From Peptococcaceae bacterium (GTDB lineage Bacteria > Bacillota > DSM-12270 > Thermacetogeniales > Thermacetogeniaceae): a stretch of 14,210 nt of DNA. Of the stretch, positions 1 through 6,772 are shown piece after piece (within the stretch, counting starts at the first letter, position 1; each line of letters starts with the position of its first letter). The translations under genes and the position numbers were made by a program. The stretch is taken from positions 8,223 through 22,432 of the forward strand of contig PLQY01000100.1 in assembly GCA_003160265.1 (NCBI GenBank), given 5' to 3'. The notes beneath the pieces are model-generated. The model ran no database searches. It had not been told where the DNA came from and was given only the letters and a program-made list of their open reading frames with translations.

Positions 1-399
1 GTGCTGGGCTGCACCCACTATCCCTTCCTGGCGCCGGTGATCAGGGATCTGGCCGGAGAGGCTGTGGAAGTGGTGGACCCGGCCGAAGAGACGGTAAAAG
101 AATTGGCTGTCCTGCTCTCCTTACAGACGGACGCCACCGATGAAGATGGCTGCGCCAACGCCCGGCGGGCGCCTGCTCGCGGACCCGGTACCGCTGCTTA
201 CGGGAGACGGGTGCCGCGCCCAGAGGGCACCCAGGCGGGCGAGGCAGCGCGGGGCGGGGCAGAGCATCGCTTCTTCGCCAGCGGCGCCACCGCCTCGTTT
301 TACTCCTCCGGCAGGCAGTTTCTGGGTGATTTCTCCTTCCAGGTCGAGCAGGTTAGCCTTAACGAGAGTGATTGCGAATGTGGCACAGGAGGAACGTAA
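1..399 (+). CDS. murI: Glutamate racemase, C-terminal part (5' end outside the window)
   Basis: This enzyme interconverts L- and D-glutamate in the cytoplasm and supplies D-glutamate for peptidoglycan. The visible part opens with LGCTHYPFL, which holds the second catalytic cysteine of the Asp/Glu racemase family. DPAEETVKEL follows, and the protein ends with the family-typical tail HRFFASGATASFYSSGRQFLG...VEQVSL. The first codon in the window is internal, because the family reads [LV]-LGCTHYP here. About 50 residues lie between VLL and HRFF, where relatives such as B. subtilis RacE have roughly 15-20. The excess is an Ala/Gly/Pro/Arg-rich stretch, described separately. The frame stays open across it and resumes the correct C-terminus, so the insert is in frame. 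The TAA stop lies one base before the fumarase alpha ATG, so the genes are probably co-transcribed. Whether the enzyme is active with the insert cannot be judged. Confidence 0.9.
   Translation: MLGCTHYPFLAPVIRDLAGEAVEVVDPAEETVKELAVLLSLQTDATDEDGCANARRAPARGPGTAAYGRRVPRPEGTQAGEAARGGAEHRFFASGATASFYSSGRQFLGDFSFQVEQVSLNESDCECGTGGT
130..265 (+). repeat. GC-rich in-frame insert in murI (candidate dispersed element)
   Basis: This segment codes for a linker rich in Ala, Arg, Gly and Pro that MurI proteins normally lack, between the DPAEETVKEL helix and the HRFFASG motif. It contains an inverted repeat, GGGTGCC at 209-215 with GGCACCC at 226-232. The 24 bases at 181-204 match 20 of 24 positions, with four transitions, to the minus strand of 3513-3536, which lies in another insert inside a glycosyltransferase gene. 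Both copies are read in the same frame and give GPG-x-AA-x-GR. Boundaries are approximate. Chance similarity between GC-rich low-complexity sequences is the main alternative. Confidence 0.5.
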
Positions 400-400
400 C

Positions 401-1252
401 ATGCGGGAACTCGGCGTAGACCTGATAGCAGCCAGGGTGGCTGTCCTCTGCCGGGAGGCTAGTTTTGACCTCCCGCCGGATGTGCTGTCTGCCCTCGATA
501 AAGCCGGGCAGCAGGAGGATTCCCCCACCGGGCGGCGCATTCTGAACGAACTCTGCGCCAATGCCGGAATTGCTGCTTCGGAGCGGGTCCCCCTCTGTCA
601 GGATACCGGAATGGTGCTGGCCTTCGTAGAGGTTGGGCAAGATCTTCATATCACCGGCGGGAGCCTGGGTGAAGCCATCAACCGGGGGGTGGCCCGGGGC
701 TACCGGGACGGCTATCTCCGCGCCTCGGTGGTTGTCGATCCTTTGCGCAGGGTGAACACCGGCGACAACACCCCGGCGGTGGTCTATTACGACATCGTGC
801 CCGGGGACGGCTTCCGCATCACCATCATGCCCAAGGGGTTCGGCAGCGAGAACTGCACCGCCCTGGGCATGTTGAAACCTGCGGAGGGATTGGCAGGGGT
901 CAGGCAGTTCGTGCTGGCGGCAGTGGATCGGGCCGGAGCAAACCCCTGCCCTCCGGTAGCGGTGGGAGTAGGCCTGGGAGGAACGGCGGACAAGGCCCTG
1001 CTTCTGGCCAAGAAAGCCTTGCTGCGGCCCTTGGATGAGCCCAATCCGGACCCGGAACTAGCTGCCCTGGAAAATGATCTGAAAGTGGCGATCAACGGCC
1101 TGGGTTACGGCCCCGAGGGGTTTGGCGGCCGGGTGACCGCCTTGGCCGTGCACGTGGAGACCTATCCGACCCACATCGCCGGGCTGCCGGTGGCGGTGAA
1201 TATCAGTTGCCACGCCCTGCGTCATAAAACCTGGACCTGGGATGGTCAATAG
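401..1252 (+). CDS. fumA: Fumarate hydratase, class I [4Fe-4S], alpha subunit
   Basis: This is the alpha subunit of the two-subunit, oxygen-sensitive class I fumarase (TtdA/FumA N-terminal family). It reversibly hydrates fumarate to malate in the cytoplasm, in the TCA or methylmalonyl-CoA route. The 283-residue length fits the family (about 280). Visible signatures are CQDTGM (C66), GSLGEAINRGVARGY, NTGDNTPAV, PKGFGSEN, NPCPPV (C183), GIGGT-like GLGGTADKA, and VETYPTHIAGLPVAVNISCHA (C270). C66, C183 and C270 correspond to the three cluster-ligating cysteines of class I fumarases. The ATG at 401 is chosen because AGGAGG ends about seven bases upstream and family members begin with MRE-like sequence; the frame is open further upstream but lacks similarity there. 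The beta subunit follows after 16 bases. L-tartrate dehydratase is homologous and cannot be excluded by sequence alone. Confidence 0.93.
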   Translation: MRELGVDLIAARVAVLCREASFDLPPDVLSALDKAGQQEDSPTGRRILNELCANAGIAASERVPLCQDTGMVLAFVEVGQDLHITGGSLGEAINRGVARGYRDGYLRASVVVDPLRRVNTGDNTPAVVYYDIVPGDGFRITIMPKGFGSENCTALGMLKPAEGLAGVRQFVLAAVDRAGANPCPPVAVGVGLGGTADKALLLAKKALLRPLDEPNPDPELAALENDLKVAINGLGYGPEGFGGRVTALAVHVETYPTHIAGLPVAVNISCHALRHKTWTWDGQ

Positions 1253-1268
1253 CAGGAGATGTTTGTAA

Positions 1269-1841
1269 ATGGATGAATGCATACGGATAAGGTCGCCCTT
1301 TGATGCGGCAACGGCCGGGGTGCTGCAGACCGGCCAGCAGGTACTGCTATCCGGAGTGATCTTCGGGGCGCGCGATCAGGCGCACCGGCGTTTTGCCGAA
1401 GCCCTGGCTCGAGGCCGGGACCTGCCGGTAGATCTGAGAGGGCAGATCATCTACTACGTGGGACCGACTCCGGCGCCTCCAGGCCGGGCTATCGGAGCGG
1501 CGGGACCTACCACCGGCGGGCGAATGGACACCTTCACGCCGCAACTGCTCGCCTATGGGCTACGGGGTATCATCGCCAAGGGCAACCGCAGCCCCGAGGT
1601 GATTGCGGCCATCGTGCAGAATGGCGCCGTTTACCTGGCGGCCACCGGTGGGGCTGGCGCCCTGCTGTCGCGTTGCATCAAAGAGGCACAGGTGGTCGCC
1701 TATCAGGACCTGGGCACCGAGGCGCTGTGGCGCTTCGTGATTGAGGACTTCCCCGCCATTGTGGCCATCGACAGCCGCGGCCGGAACCTATATCAGATAG
1801 GCCCTGCCGGCTATCGCCAGTCCCATGCCAACTCCCGGTAA
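1269..1841 (+). CDS. fumB: Fumarate hydratase, class I, beta subunit
   Basis: This is the TtdB/FumA C-terminal-type partner of the preceding gene. The two subunits together form the active hydro-lyase, with the cluster ligands in alpha and substrate-binding residues contributed by beta. The 190-residue protein shows the family hallmarks: LSGVIFGARDQAHRR, YYVGPTPAPPGRAIGAAGPTTGGRMD, GIIAKGNRS, and FPAIVAIDSRGRNLY near the end. The start ATG has AGGAG at 1254-1258, ten bases upstream, and lies 16 bases after the alpha stop, which indicates one operon. No terminator is evident directly downstream. The next promoter-like sequence begins 17 bases after the stop. Confidence 0.93.
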   Translation: MDECIRIRSPFDAATAGVLQTGQQVLLSGVIFGARDQAHRRFAEALARGRDLPVDLRGQIIYYVGPTPAPPGRAIGAAGPTTGGRMDTFTPQLLAYGLRGIIAKGNRSPEVIAAIVQNGAVYLAATGGAGALLSRCIKEAQVVAYQDLGTEALWRFVIEDFPAIVAIDSRGRNLYQIGPAGYRQSHANSR

Positions 1842-1857
1842 TCGTTTTTAGCCAGGC

Positions 1858-1885
1858 ACCCCTTTAATCCCCGGAACATATACTA
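1858..1885 (+). promoter_or_regulatory. Sigma-K-type promoter of the cysteine-rich gene at 1936
   Basis: AC at 1858-1859, a 17-base spacer, then CATATACTA at 1877-1885. This fits the Bacillus/Clostridium sigma-K pattern AC-N16/17-CATAnnnTA exactly. It sits 50 bases before the ATG of the next gene. The same architecture recurs upstream of other genes here. Confidence 0.55.
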
Positions 1886-1935
1886 TTAGCGGATTTAGCA
1901 TTAGATTTACAGATTTGTTTAAGGGGGGTATAAAA

Positions 1936-2460
1936 ATGCCATTAATTAAGATTTGTGCCTATGAAGTCACCTCATTCGATCCGGTCTTACCCATAACGTT
2001 GACCTGTTGCGACCCTCACTTCACGCCTGTCGCACCGGGTGACCAGTGCAATGTTTGCTGCTATGATGCCAAACTGGATTTGAGCACAACGCCGCCGATG
2101 CTGTGCTTTTCCTATGATGCCCAGTTTGAATATGCCTATCTCGACAAGCGCCACTACGAGAAGGGCGAAGCTGAACATAAATGCGCCTGTTCGTGCACCT
2201 TTCTGGATTTCTGCGATATAACCGGACAGTCGGCTTGCATTACTCTGCCTGCCGGCGCCACTCTCTGTCCGTGTGGGTGCGGCGAGCCCAAAGTGACCTG
2301 CTCTGCCACTTGTGACCCCGGCAGCATCGAAACGACGCCGAATTCTGTTTCAGGCCATGTTACCATCTCCCTTCACGTGACCAATCTTTGCGATCCCACG
2401 ACTGTTTGCGTAGAAACTGCTCCGTGCATTGATGACCGGATCAAATACTACGCTGGATGA
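1936..2460 (+). CDS. Cysteine-rich putative spore-envelope protein (174 aa)
   Basis: I do not recognise a named family. The 174-residue product has 20 cysteines (about 11%), many in close groups (TCCD, NVCCY, KCACSC, CPCGCG), and no signal peptide or membrane segment. That profile suits a cross-linked structural protein made and assembled inside the mother cell, such as a coat or exosporium component. The motif ITLPAGATLC (residues 102-111) recurs as VTIPAGATVAC in the larger cysteine-rich protein at 6773, linking the two. The ATG at 1936 is chosen because six G residues (1923-1928) lie seven bases upstream; a TTG at 1915 is in frame but has no ribosome binding site. A sigma-K-type promoter precedes it and a terminator follows. 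The spore role is inferred from composition and promoter. Confidence 0.8.
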   Translation: MPLIKICAYEVTSFDPVLPITLTCCDPHFTPVAPGDQCNVCCYDAKLDLSTTPPMLCFSYDAQFEYAYLDKRHYEKGEAEHKCACSCTFLDFCDITGQSACITLPAGATLCPCGCGEPKVTCSATCDPGSIETTPNSVSGHVTISLHVTNLCDPTTVCVETAPCIDDRIKYYAG

Positions 2461-2542
2461 TCAGGGGGCATAGCTTGGCTTGGCCGGCTGGTTGAGAATC
2501 GCTCACATTGCGCTTCTAAAAAAGTTGAGGTTGAAACCTAAG

Positions 2543-2569
2543 CCCGGGATGTATCATGCCCCGGGTTTT
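2543..2569 (+). terminator. Intrinsic terminator after the cysteine-rich gene
   Basis: CCCGGG at 2543-2548 pairs with CCCGGG at 2560-2565. The stem can continue through ATG/CAT with a two-base bulge and is followed by TTTT. It lies about 80 bases after the stop and just before the convergent glycosyltransferase gene, so it also insulates the two converging genes. Confidence 0.7.
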
Positions 2570-2585
2570 GACGTGCTTGGACAGT

Positions 2586-4988
2586 TCACCAGATCGCGGG
2601 TTCAGCGCCCGGCGCCGGGCCGCGGCAGAACATCTTGATCAGCAGGTCGATGGCCTGCATGATGCAGGTGAAGTTTCTCGGCGCCGGCCCCTTGACAACC
2701 TCGTCGCAGGCCATGTCCAGGTAGCGCAGGCTGTCCTGGAAGCGCAGCATTTTGGCGCAGGTTTTGGCGGCGGTGCTGATGCTCACTGGATTAAGGAGCC
2801 CCTTCTCCTCTAATATCTGCTCCAGCGGGACAGCCAGTTTATCGCTCAAAATGACGATGCCTTCAATGGCTTGCTCAAATCCCCCGGGTAGGGCGGTGGC
2901 TTGAAAAAGCAGGTCGGCGGCTTCGGAGAAGCGACCCTGCTGCGCCAGGACCGTCCCCAGGGAGTGCATTGCCTTGAAGCTTCCCGTCCCCGGGCTGGCG
3001 AGGTACTTCTGCCAGGGGGCGTTACCCAGTTCCAGGCAGCGGCGCAACAGCGTTTCTGCAGCCTCTGTGTTCCCCAGGGCGCTCTGGGCAACTGCCAGCA
3101 AGTAGATCAGATCGGTATAATCCGGGAAGAGTTCCGATGACTCCTCCAGGATTCCCGCTGCGCAGTTGTAATCCCGGGTATTGATTAGGGACAGGGCGTA
3201 GTAATAGAAAAAGGCCGGCGTACCGGACATATCGTTCAGCTTGCGGCAGGCTGCAAAGCGGTCTGCCGCGGCGGCGAACTCCCGGGCATAGAAAAGCTCT
3301 TTGCCCAGCAAGTAGTTGCAGGTGAGGCGATCTTCCCGCAAACCCTGGTTGATGGCATCGATTTTCCACTGTCTTTTTCGGGCGATGCTCTTTGGTTCTG
3401 ATTGGTAGTGCAGGTGGTTGACGGTGATCTCTGCCGGGGCAACAGTTTGGCCGGATGCCTGCAGGGATGTAGCTACCTCTCCACCGACCGCCCCCTGGTA
3501 GCGGGCGCCGCGCCCGCAAGCGGCGGCGCCGGGTCCGGCGGCACCCGCAAAAGCGTCGGTGGACACGGCGCGGGCGCGCCGGAACAGCCTGCAGCATCCG
3601 GTTATGTGGCAGTTGACAGGGGATACGCTGCTATCGAGGAAGGTGCAGATTTTCAGGATATACCCGCCCTCATCCGGCGGCGCCTTCTTGAGCAACTCCG
3701 CAATCTGTTTTTTGCTCTCTTCAGGCAGCATCTCATCGGCGTCCAGAACCAGGATCCACTCTTCTAAAGCCTGATCGAGGGCATAATTACGTGCTTCGGA
3801 GAAATTCCCGGGCCACTTGATGGGGAAGATCTTTGCTCCATGCTGGAAAGCGATGGCCAGGGTATCATCGGTGGAGCCCGTATCGACATAGATCACCTCC
3901 CGGGCGATCTCGTTGATGCTGTGAATGCAGTGGCGAATATGGTCTGCCTCGTCCCTGCCGATGATGCAGACACTGATCCCCGGATAATCCTTGGGGATGG
4001 GGCGCCCCTGGAGCCAGTCCCTGTATTCTTCGGCCGAAGCCCCGCAGTAGTTCGTTTCTGTTGGATACCAGGCGGGAGCGGGAGGCATGGCGAAATACCT
4101 CTGCAGGCAGGCGCTGGCCTGGGAGTACCAGCCGGAGTGCAGGTAACAGAGCATCTCCAGGAGAAACAGGTCGTTGTAATTCCCGTAAATACCCTGGTAG
4201 TATTTCAGGTGCCTGATGGCATCACGATACCTGGACAGGTCCATCAGGGTGGCGGCGGTTCTGAGAGCGAGGATTGGGGCATACCCCAGGTTGGCCGCCG
4301 TCAGTTTGGAAGCTTTTAAAAAGCAATTGAGGGCTTTTTCCATTTCCCTGAGGCGGAGGTGCTCCACGCCCAAGTTGTAATAGAAGAAACCGTCTTTTTC
4401 TTGATCTGCCGTGATGCCCAGGAGTTTCAGGTTTCTCCTGATTTTTGCCTGGATGTTGTACTGCTTCCCATTGTACCCGTGGTGGATGATCGAGATGCTG
4501 CACTGCCCGATGCCCTGCTGACCGTGATTGGCAATGATCGAGATGGCGATCTGCTCGTGGATCCGGCCCTCAAAACGAAAGATTTTTCGGTTCCTGAACA
4601 GGCGTACGCTGGGAGCGAGAAGCTTGGAATCCGTTTCTGTCAGGTTGGCCACCTGGATGAAGTAGGCTTCGTAGCGGCTGTCCCGGATCAGAGCCCGCAG
4701 TTCGGAGCCGCTCCCGGGGGCCAGTTCCTCGTCGCAGTCAAGGAATAGGATCCAGTTCCCAGTCGCCCTATCGAGTGAGACGTTGCGGGCGAGGCTGAAA
4801 TCATCCTGCCATTCCGCCTCGATCACCGTTGCCCCCATGCGCCGGGCAATGTCTACGGTATCGTCGGTGGAGCCGGTGTCGACGACGATGATCTCGTCCA
4901 CAAACTCCTTGGCGCTCTGCAGGCAGCGCCCAATATTCCCGGATTCGTTTTTGGCGATCATGCAGAGGCTCAGAGTCACCTGTTCCAT
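2586..4988 (-). CDS. Tandem GT2-TPR glycosyltransferase (two GT2 domains, 800 aa)
   Basis: This is a cytoplasmic, GT-A fold family 2 glycosyltransferase with tetratricopeptide repeats. Domain 1 (about residues 4-230) has LSLCMIAKNE, DTGSTDD, the metal-binding DCDEE (84-88) and FEGRIHEQI. Helical TPR-like repeats follow to about 330. Domain 2 starts at GISVCIIGRDE (about 337) with DTGSTDD (369) and DADEM (416-420), and TPRs follow from about 555 to the end. Domain 2 has a GC-rich insert (about residues 472-496), and the motif matching FEGRIHEQI reads YQGAVGGEV, so the conserved His-Glu is lost and this domain may be inactive. Start: the ATG at 4988 has GGAGG five bases upstream; the ATG at 5000 has none. 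It lies 13 bases after the stop of the paralogue at 5002. Related GT2-TPR proteins (SunS-type and uncharacterised firmicute enzymes) modify proteins or peptides. The acceptor here is unknown, and neighbouring envelope proteins are candidates. Confidence 0.9.
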   Translation of the reverse strand: MEQVTLSLCMIAKNESGNIGRCLQSAKEFVDEIIVVDTGSTDDTVDIARRMGATVIEAEWQDDFSLARNVSLDRATGNWILFLDCDEELAPGSGSELRALIRDSRYEAYFIQVANLTETDSKLLAPSVRLFRNRKIFRFEGRIHEQIAISIIANHGQQGIGQCSISIIHHGYNGKQYNIQAKIRRNLKLLGITADQEKDGFFYYNLGVEHLRLREMEKALNCFLKASKLTAANLGYAPILALRTAATLMDLSRYRDAIRHLKYYQGIYGNYNDLFLLEMLCYLHSGWYSQASACLQRYFAMPPAPAWYPTETNYCGASAEEYRDWLQGRPIPKDYPGISVCIIGRDEADHIRHCIHSINEIAREVIYVDTGSTDDTLAIAFQHGAKIFPIKWPGNFSEARNYALDQALEEWILVLDADEMLPEESKKQIAELLKKAPPDEGGYILKICTFLDSSVSPVNCHITGCCRLFRRARAVSTDAFAGAAGPGAAACGRGARYQGAVGGEVATSLQASGQTVAPAEITVNHLHYQSEPKSIARKRQWKIDAINQGLREDRLTCNYLLGKELFYAREFAAAADRFAACRKLNDMSGTPAFFYYYALSLINTRDYNCAAGILEESSELFPDYTDLIYLLAVAQSALGNTEAAETLLRRCLELGNAPWQKYLASPGTGSFKAMHSLGTVLAQQGRFSEAADLLFQATALPGGFEQAIEGIVILSDKLAVPLEQILEEKGLLNPVSISTAAKTCAKMLRFQDSLRYLDMACDEVVKGPAPRNFTCIMQAIDLLIKMFCRGPAPGAEPAIW
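2607..2620. repeat. Perfect 14-bp GC palindrome near the glycosyltransferase 3' end
   Basis: GCCCGGCGCCGGGC is a perfect palindrome coding part of the C-terminal tail RGPAPGAEPAIW. Its CCCGGCGCCG core is shared with the insert at 3501-3575 of the same gene, so it may be a remnant of the same element. Confidence 0.4.
3501..3575 (-). repeat. GC-rich palindromic in-frame insert in the second GT2 domain
   Basis: Aligning the protein's own two GT2 domains shows about 22 extra residues (Ala/Gly-rich) in domain 2, between LFRRAR and RYQGAVGGEV. The DNA has an 11-base inverted repeat, 3501-3511 with 3538-3548, with one G-U-type mismatch. A tighter hairpin, GCGGGCG-CCG-CGCCCGC, lies at 3501-3517. The core at 3513-3536 matches 20 of 24 bases of the murI insert in the same reading frame. 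This resembles, in concept, the Rickettsia palindromic elements that insert in frame into genes. Homology to those is not implied. Confidence 0.5.
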
Positions 4989-5001
4989 TGCAACCTCCAT
5001 T

Positions 5002-6546
5002 TTAGTAATCAGTGGTTGGAGGAGTGGCCAGCAGGCCCTGTTTGAGCCGTTGTGCCTTGTGTCTCAAGGATGTCAACCTGAACAGCTCCTTGCGCAGTTC
5101 CACCGGTCCATTTTCCAGCTCAAGCATCCTGGTGATGTGCAGCAGGCACTGGCTGGCAAGCTGTTCCAGAGAGCAGGCGGCATAGAGTTCATTGACGGGC
5201 TCCTGCAGACCAGCTTGAGCGAAGTACACGAAGGCCTGGTCGTGCCTGTCGAGATTGTCGCAGGCCGTGCCGAGCAGGTAGTAGACACCGGCTGTGGCGA
5301 TACCGCTGTGCAGGGCGTCCTCCAGTTGTCGCAGGTCCTCCCGGCTGTAGCCCGCCTCCTTGATGTCAAACAGCAACCGGGCAATTGCAGCGTGGTCGAG
5401 GTGGAAGCTGTTCTCCAGGTATGTTGCCACCTCCCCCTCAGCAAGGCCCTTTTGTCTCATCAGCGAGCATAACTGGGCAAACAATTCATCTGCAGGCCTG
5501 ATTCTCAATGCCTGTTCGAGATAGGCCGCGGCCTGATCGAGATCCTGTTGACGGGCGCAGACCTCGGCCAGATTCTGAAGCGCCAGGTGGCCGGTGACCC
5601 CCTCGGTGGTGACATATTCCGGCAGGGTATGGAAGCGAAGGCACTTTAAGAAACTGTCTTTTGCCTGCGCCATCAGGTTCAGGTCAAAAAGAAGCTCTCC
5701 CTTGATAAAGTACAGGTCGGGATAGTCGGGAAAACAGGCCAGGCCCTCGTCGATCAGGTTGAGCGCTTGCTCGAAGTCACCCAGGTCGCCCAGGCAGATG
5801 GCGTAGTTTCGGAAAAACGCCGCAGTAAACATGTCTCCGGGATCGAGATGCTGCCTGACCGCTTCATAATGGTGGCGGGAGTTTTCCAGATCTCCCAGGG
5901 TATAGAAGCTGAGGCCGAGATTGTAGCCCAGGAAGGGATCGCCAGGTCTCTCCGCCAGTGCCTGCTTGAGGATGGAGATGTTGCGCAGCGTCTTCTCCCT
6001 GCGCTGCCCGGCGTGCTGCCTGTATCCGTAGTGCATGATCTCCGCATTTGCATGGCGAATGGCGGCAGTGGGATTTGCCCTGAGGATGCTTGGCGTGATC
6101 TGCTCGTGGATCCTTCCTTCGAAGAAGTAAGCCTCTCTGTTCTTGAACATGCGTAGCCCGGGGTGTCTGATCCGCTGGCCGGACTGGTTTGAAGGGCAAG
6201 GGCTGATGATCGAGAAGGTCCAGGCCTCTATATCGCGGCAGGAGGCCAGGCGTCGCAAGTTATGGGCGGCTTCCGGCGGCAGTTCCTCGTCGGCGTCCAG
6301 GACCAGCACCCACTCCCCGATCGCTTGTTTCAGGCTCTCATTCCTGGCTTGCGAGAAATCATCCTGCCAGGGGAGATGGCATACCCGTGCGCCGTAGCGA
6401 TTGGCGATGGCGGGAGTGGCATCCCGGGAGCCGGTATCCACGACGATGATCTCGTTTACAAAGCCGCAGACGCTCTCCAGGCAGTGCGCCAGATTATCTT
6501 CCTCGTCCCTGACGATCATGCAGAGGCTGATCGTGCTCACATCCAT
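5002..6546 (-). CDS. GT2-TPR glycosyltransferase (514 aa)
   Basis: This is a single-domain relative of the downstream gene and a GT-A fold family 2 enzyme expected in the cytoplasm. The N-terminal GT2 domain has ISLCMIVRDEE, IIVVDTGSRD, the metal-binding DADEE (84-88), LRMFKNREAYFFEGRIHEQI with the His-Glu pair at about 147-148, and MHYGY. From about residue 190 the protein is all helical TPRs (for example PGDPFLGYNLGLSFYTLGDLENS and YPDLYFIKGELLFDLNLMAQA). The ATG at 6546 has AGGTG eight bases upstream and is preferred over the GTG at 6555, which is too close to that site. It is the first gene of a two-gene minus-strand operon and has a sigma-K-type promoter 40 bases upstream. Donor sugar and acceptor are unknown. 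Unlike domain 2 of its neighbour, this catalytic domain looks intact. Confidence 0.9.
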   Translation of the reverse strand: MDVSTISLCMIVRDEEDNLAHCLESVCGFVNEIIVVDTGSRDATPAIANRYGARVCHLPWQDDFSQARNESLKQAIGEWVLVLDADEELPPEAAHNLRRLASCRDIEAWTFSIISPCPSNQSGQRIRHPGLRMFKNREAYFFEGRIHEQITPSILRANPTAAIRHANAEIMHYGYRQHAGQRREKTLRNISILKQALAERPGDPFLGYNLGLSFYTLGDLENSRHHYEAVRQHLDPGDMFTAAFFRNYAICLGDLGDFEQALNLIDEGLACFPDYPDLYFIKGELLFDLNLMAQAKDSFLKCLRFHTLPEYVTTEGVTGHLALQNLAEVCARQQDLDQAAAYLEQALRIRPADELFAQLCSLMRQKGLAEGEVATYLENSFHLDHAAIARLLFDIKEAGYSREDLRQLEDALHSGIATAGVYYLLGTACDNLDRHDQAFVYFAQAGLQEPVNELYAACSLEQLASQCLLHITRMLELENGPVELRKELFRLTSLRHKAQRLKQGLLATPPTTDY

Positions 6547-6586
6547 ACGATCCACACCTGTTTATCCATAGTTGATGGTCACCTAA

Positions 6587-6614
6587 TACGATATGAAAAT
6601 ATTAGGAGAACTGT
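6587..6614 (-). promoter_or_regulatory. Sigma-K-type promoter of the glycosyltransferase operon
   Basis: On the minus strand, AC (6614-6613), a 17-base spacer, then CATATCGTA (6595-6587). This is an exact match to AC-N16/17-CATAnnnTA. It lies 40 bases upstream of the ATG at 6546 and is the only good promoter candidate for the operon. Confidence 0.55.
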
Positions 6615-6677
6615 TACCTGGGGGGTGTGGCGCCGATCGCTTGGGAACTGCAGCGGGGCTATAAAAAAATATTCAGA

Positions 6678-6707
6678 ATCACACTTTTTTAAGACTACCA
6701 TATAATG
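6678..6707 (+). promoter_or_regulatory. Promoter of the large cysteine-rich gene (sigma-K-like or sigma-A-like)
   Basis: AC (6681-6682), a 16-base spacer and CATATAATG (6699-6707) match the sigma-K pattern with one deviation in the last base. The same bases include a perfect TATAAT (6701-6706), 17 bases after ATCACA (4 of 6 to TTGACA), so a vegetative promoter reading is also possible. It lies about 65 bases before the ATG and diverges from the glycosyltransferase promoter. Confidence 0.45.
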
Positions 6708-6772
6708 TATTACCAGTCACTATAAACCAAATGACTGTACGCTTAAAAAATCTTCATCAGGAGGGAAATCAT

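Noticed and set aside
140..400. Upstream extension of the fumarase alpha frame (87 more residues)
   Set aside because: It overlaps murI in another frame and has no similarity to fumarases. The ATG at 401 has a good ribosome binding site and matches the family N-terminus.
3022..3597. Alternative minus-strand ORF across the GC-rich insert, suggesting a frameshift in the glycosyltransferase
   Set aside because: The main frame aligns with GT2 motifs on both sides of the insert without a frame change, so a frameshift is not needed.
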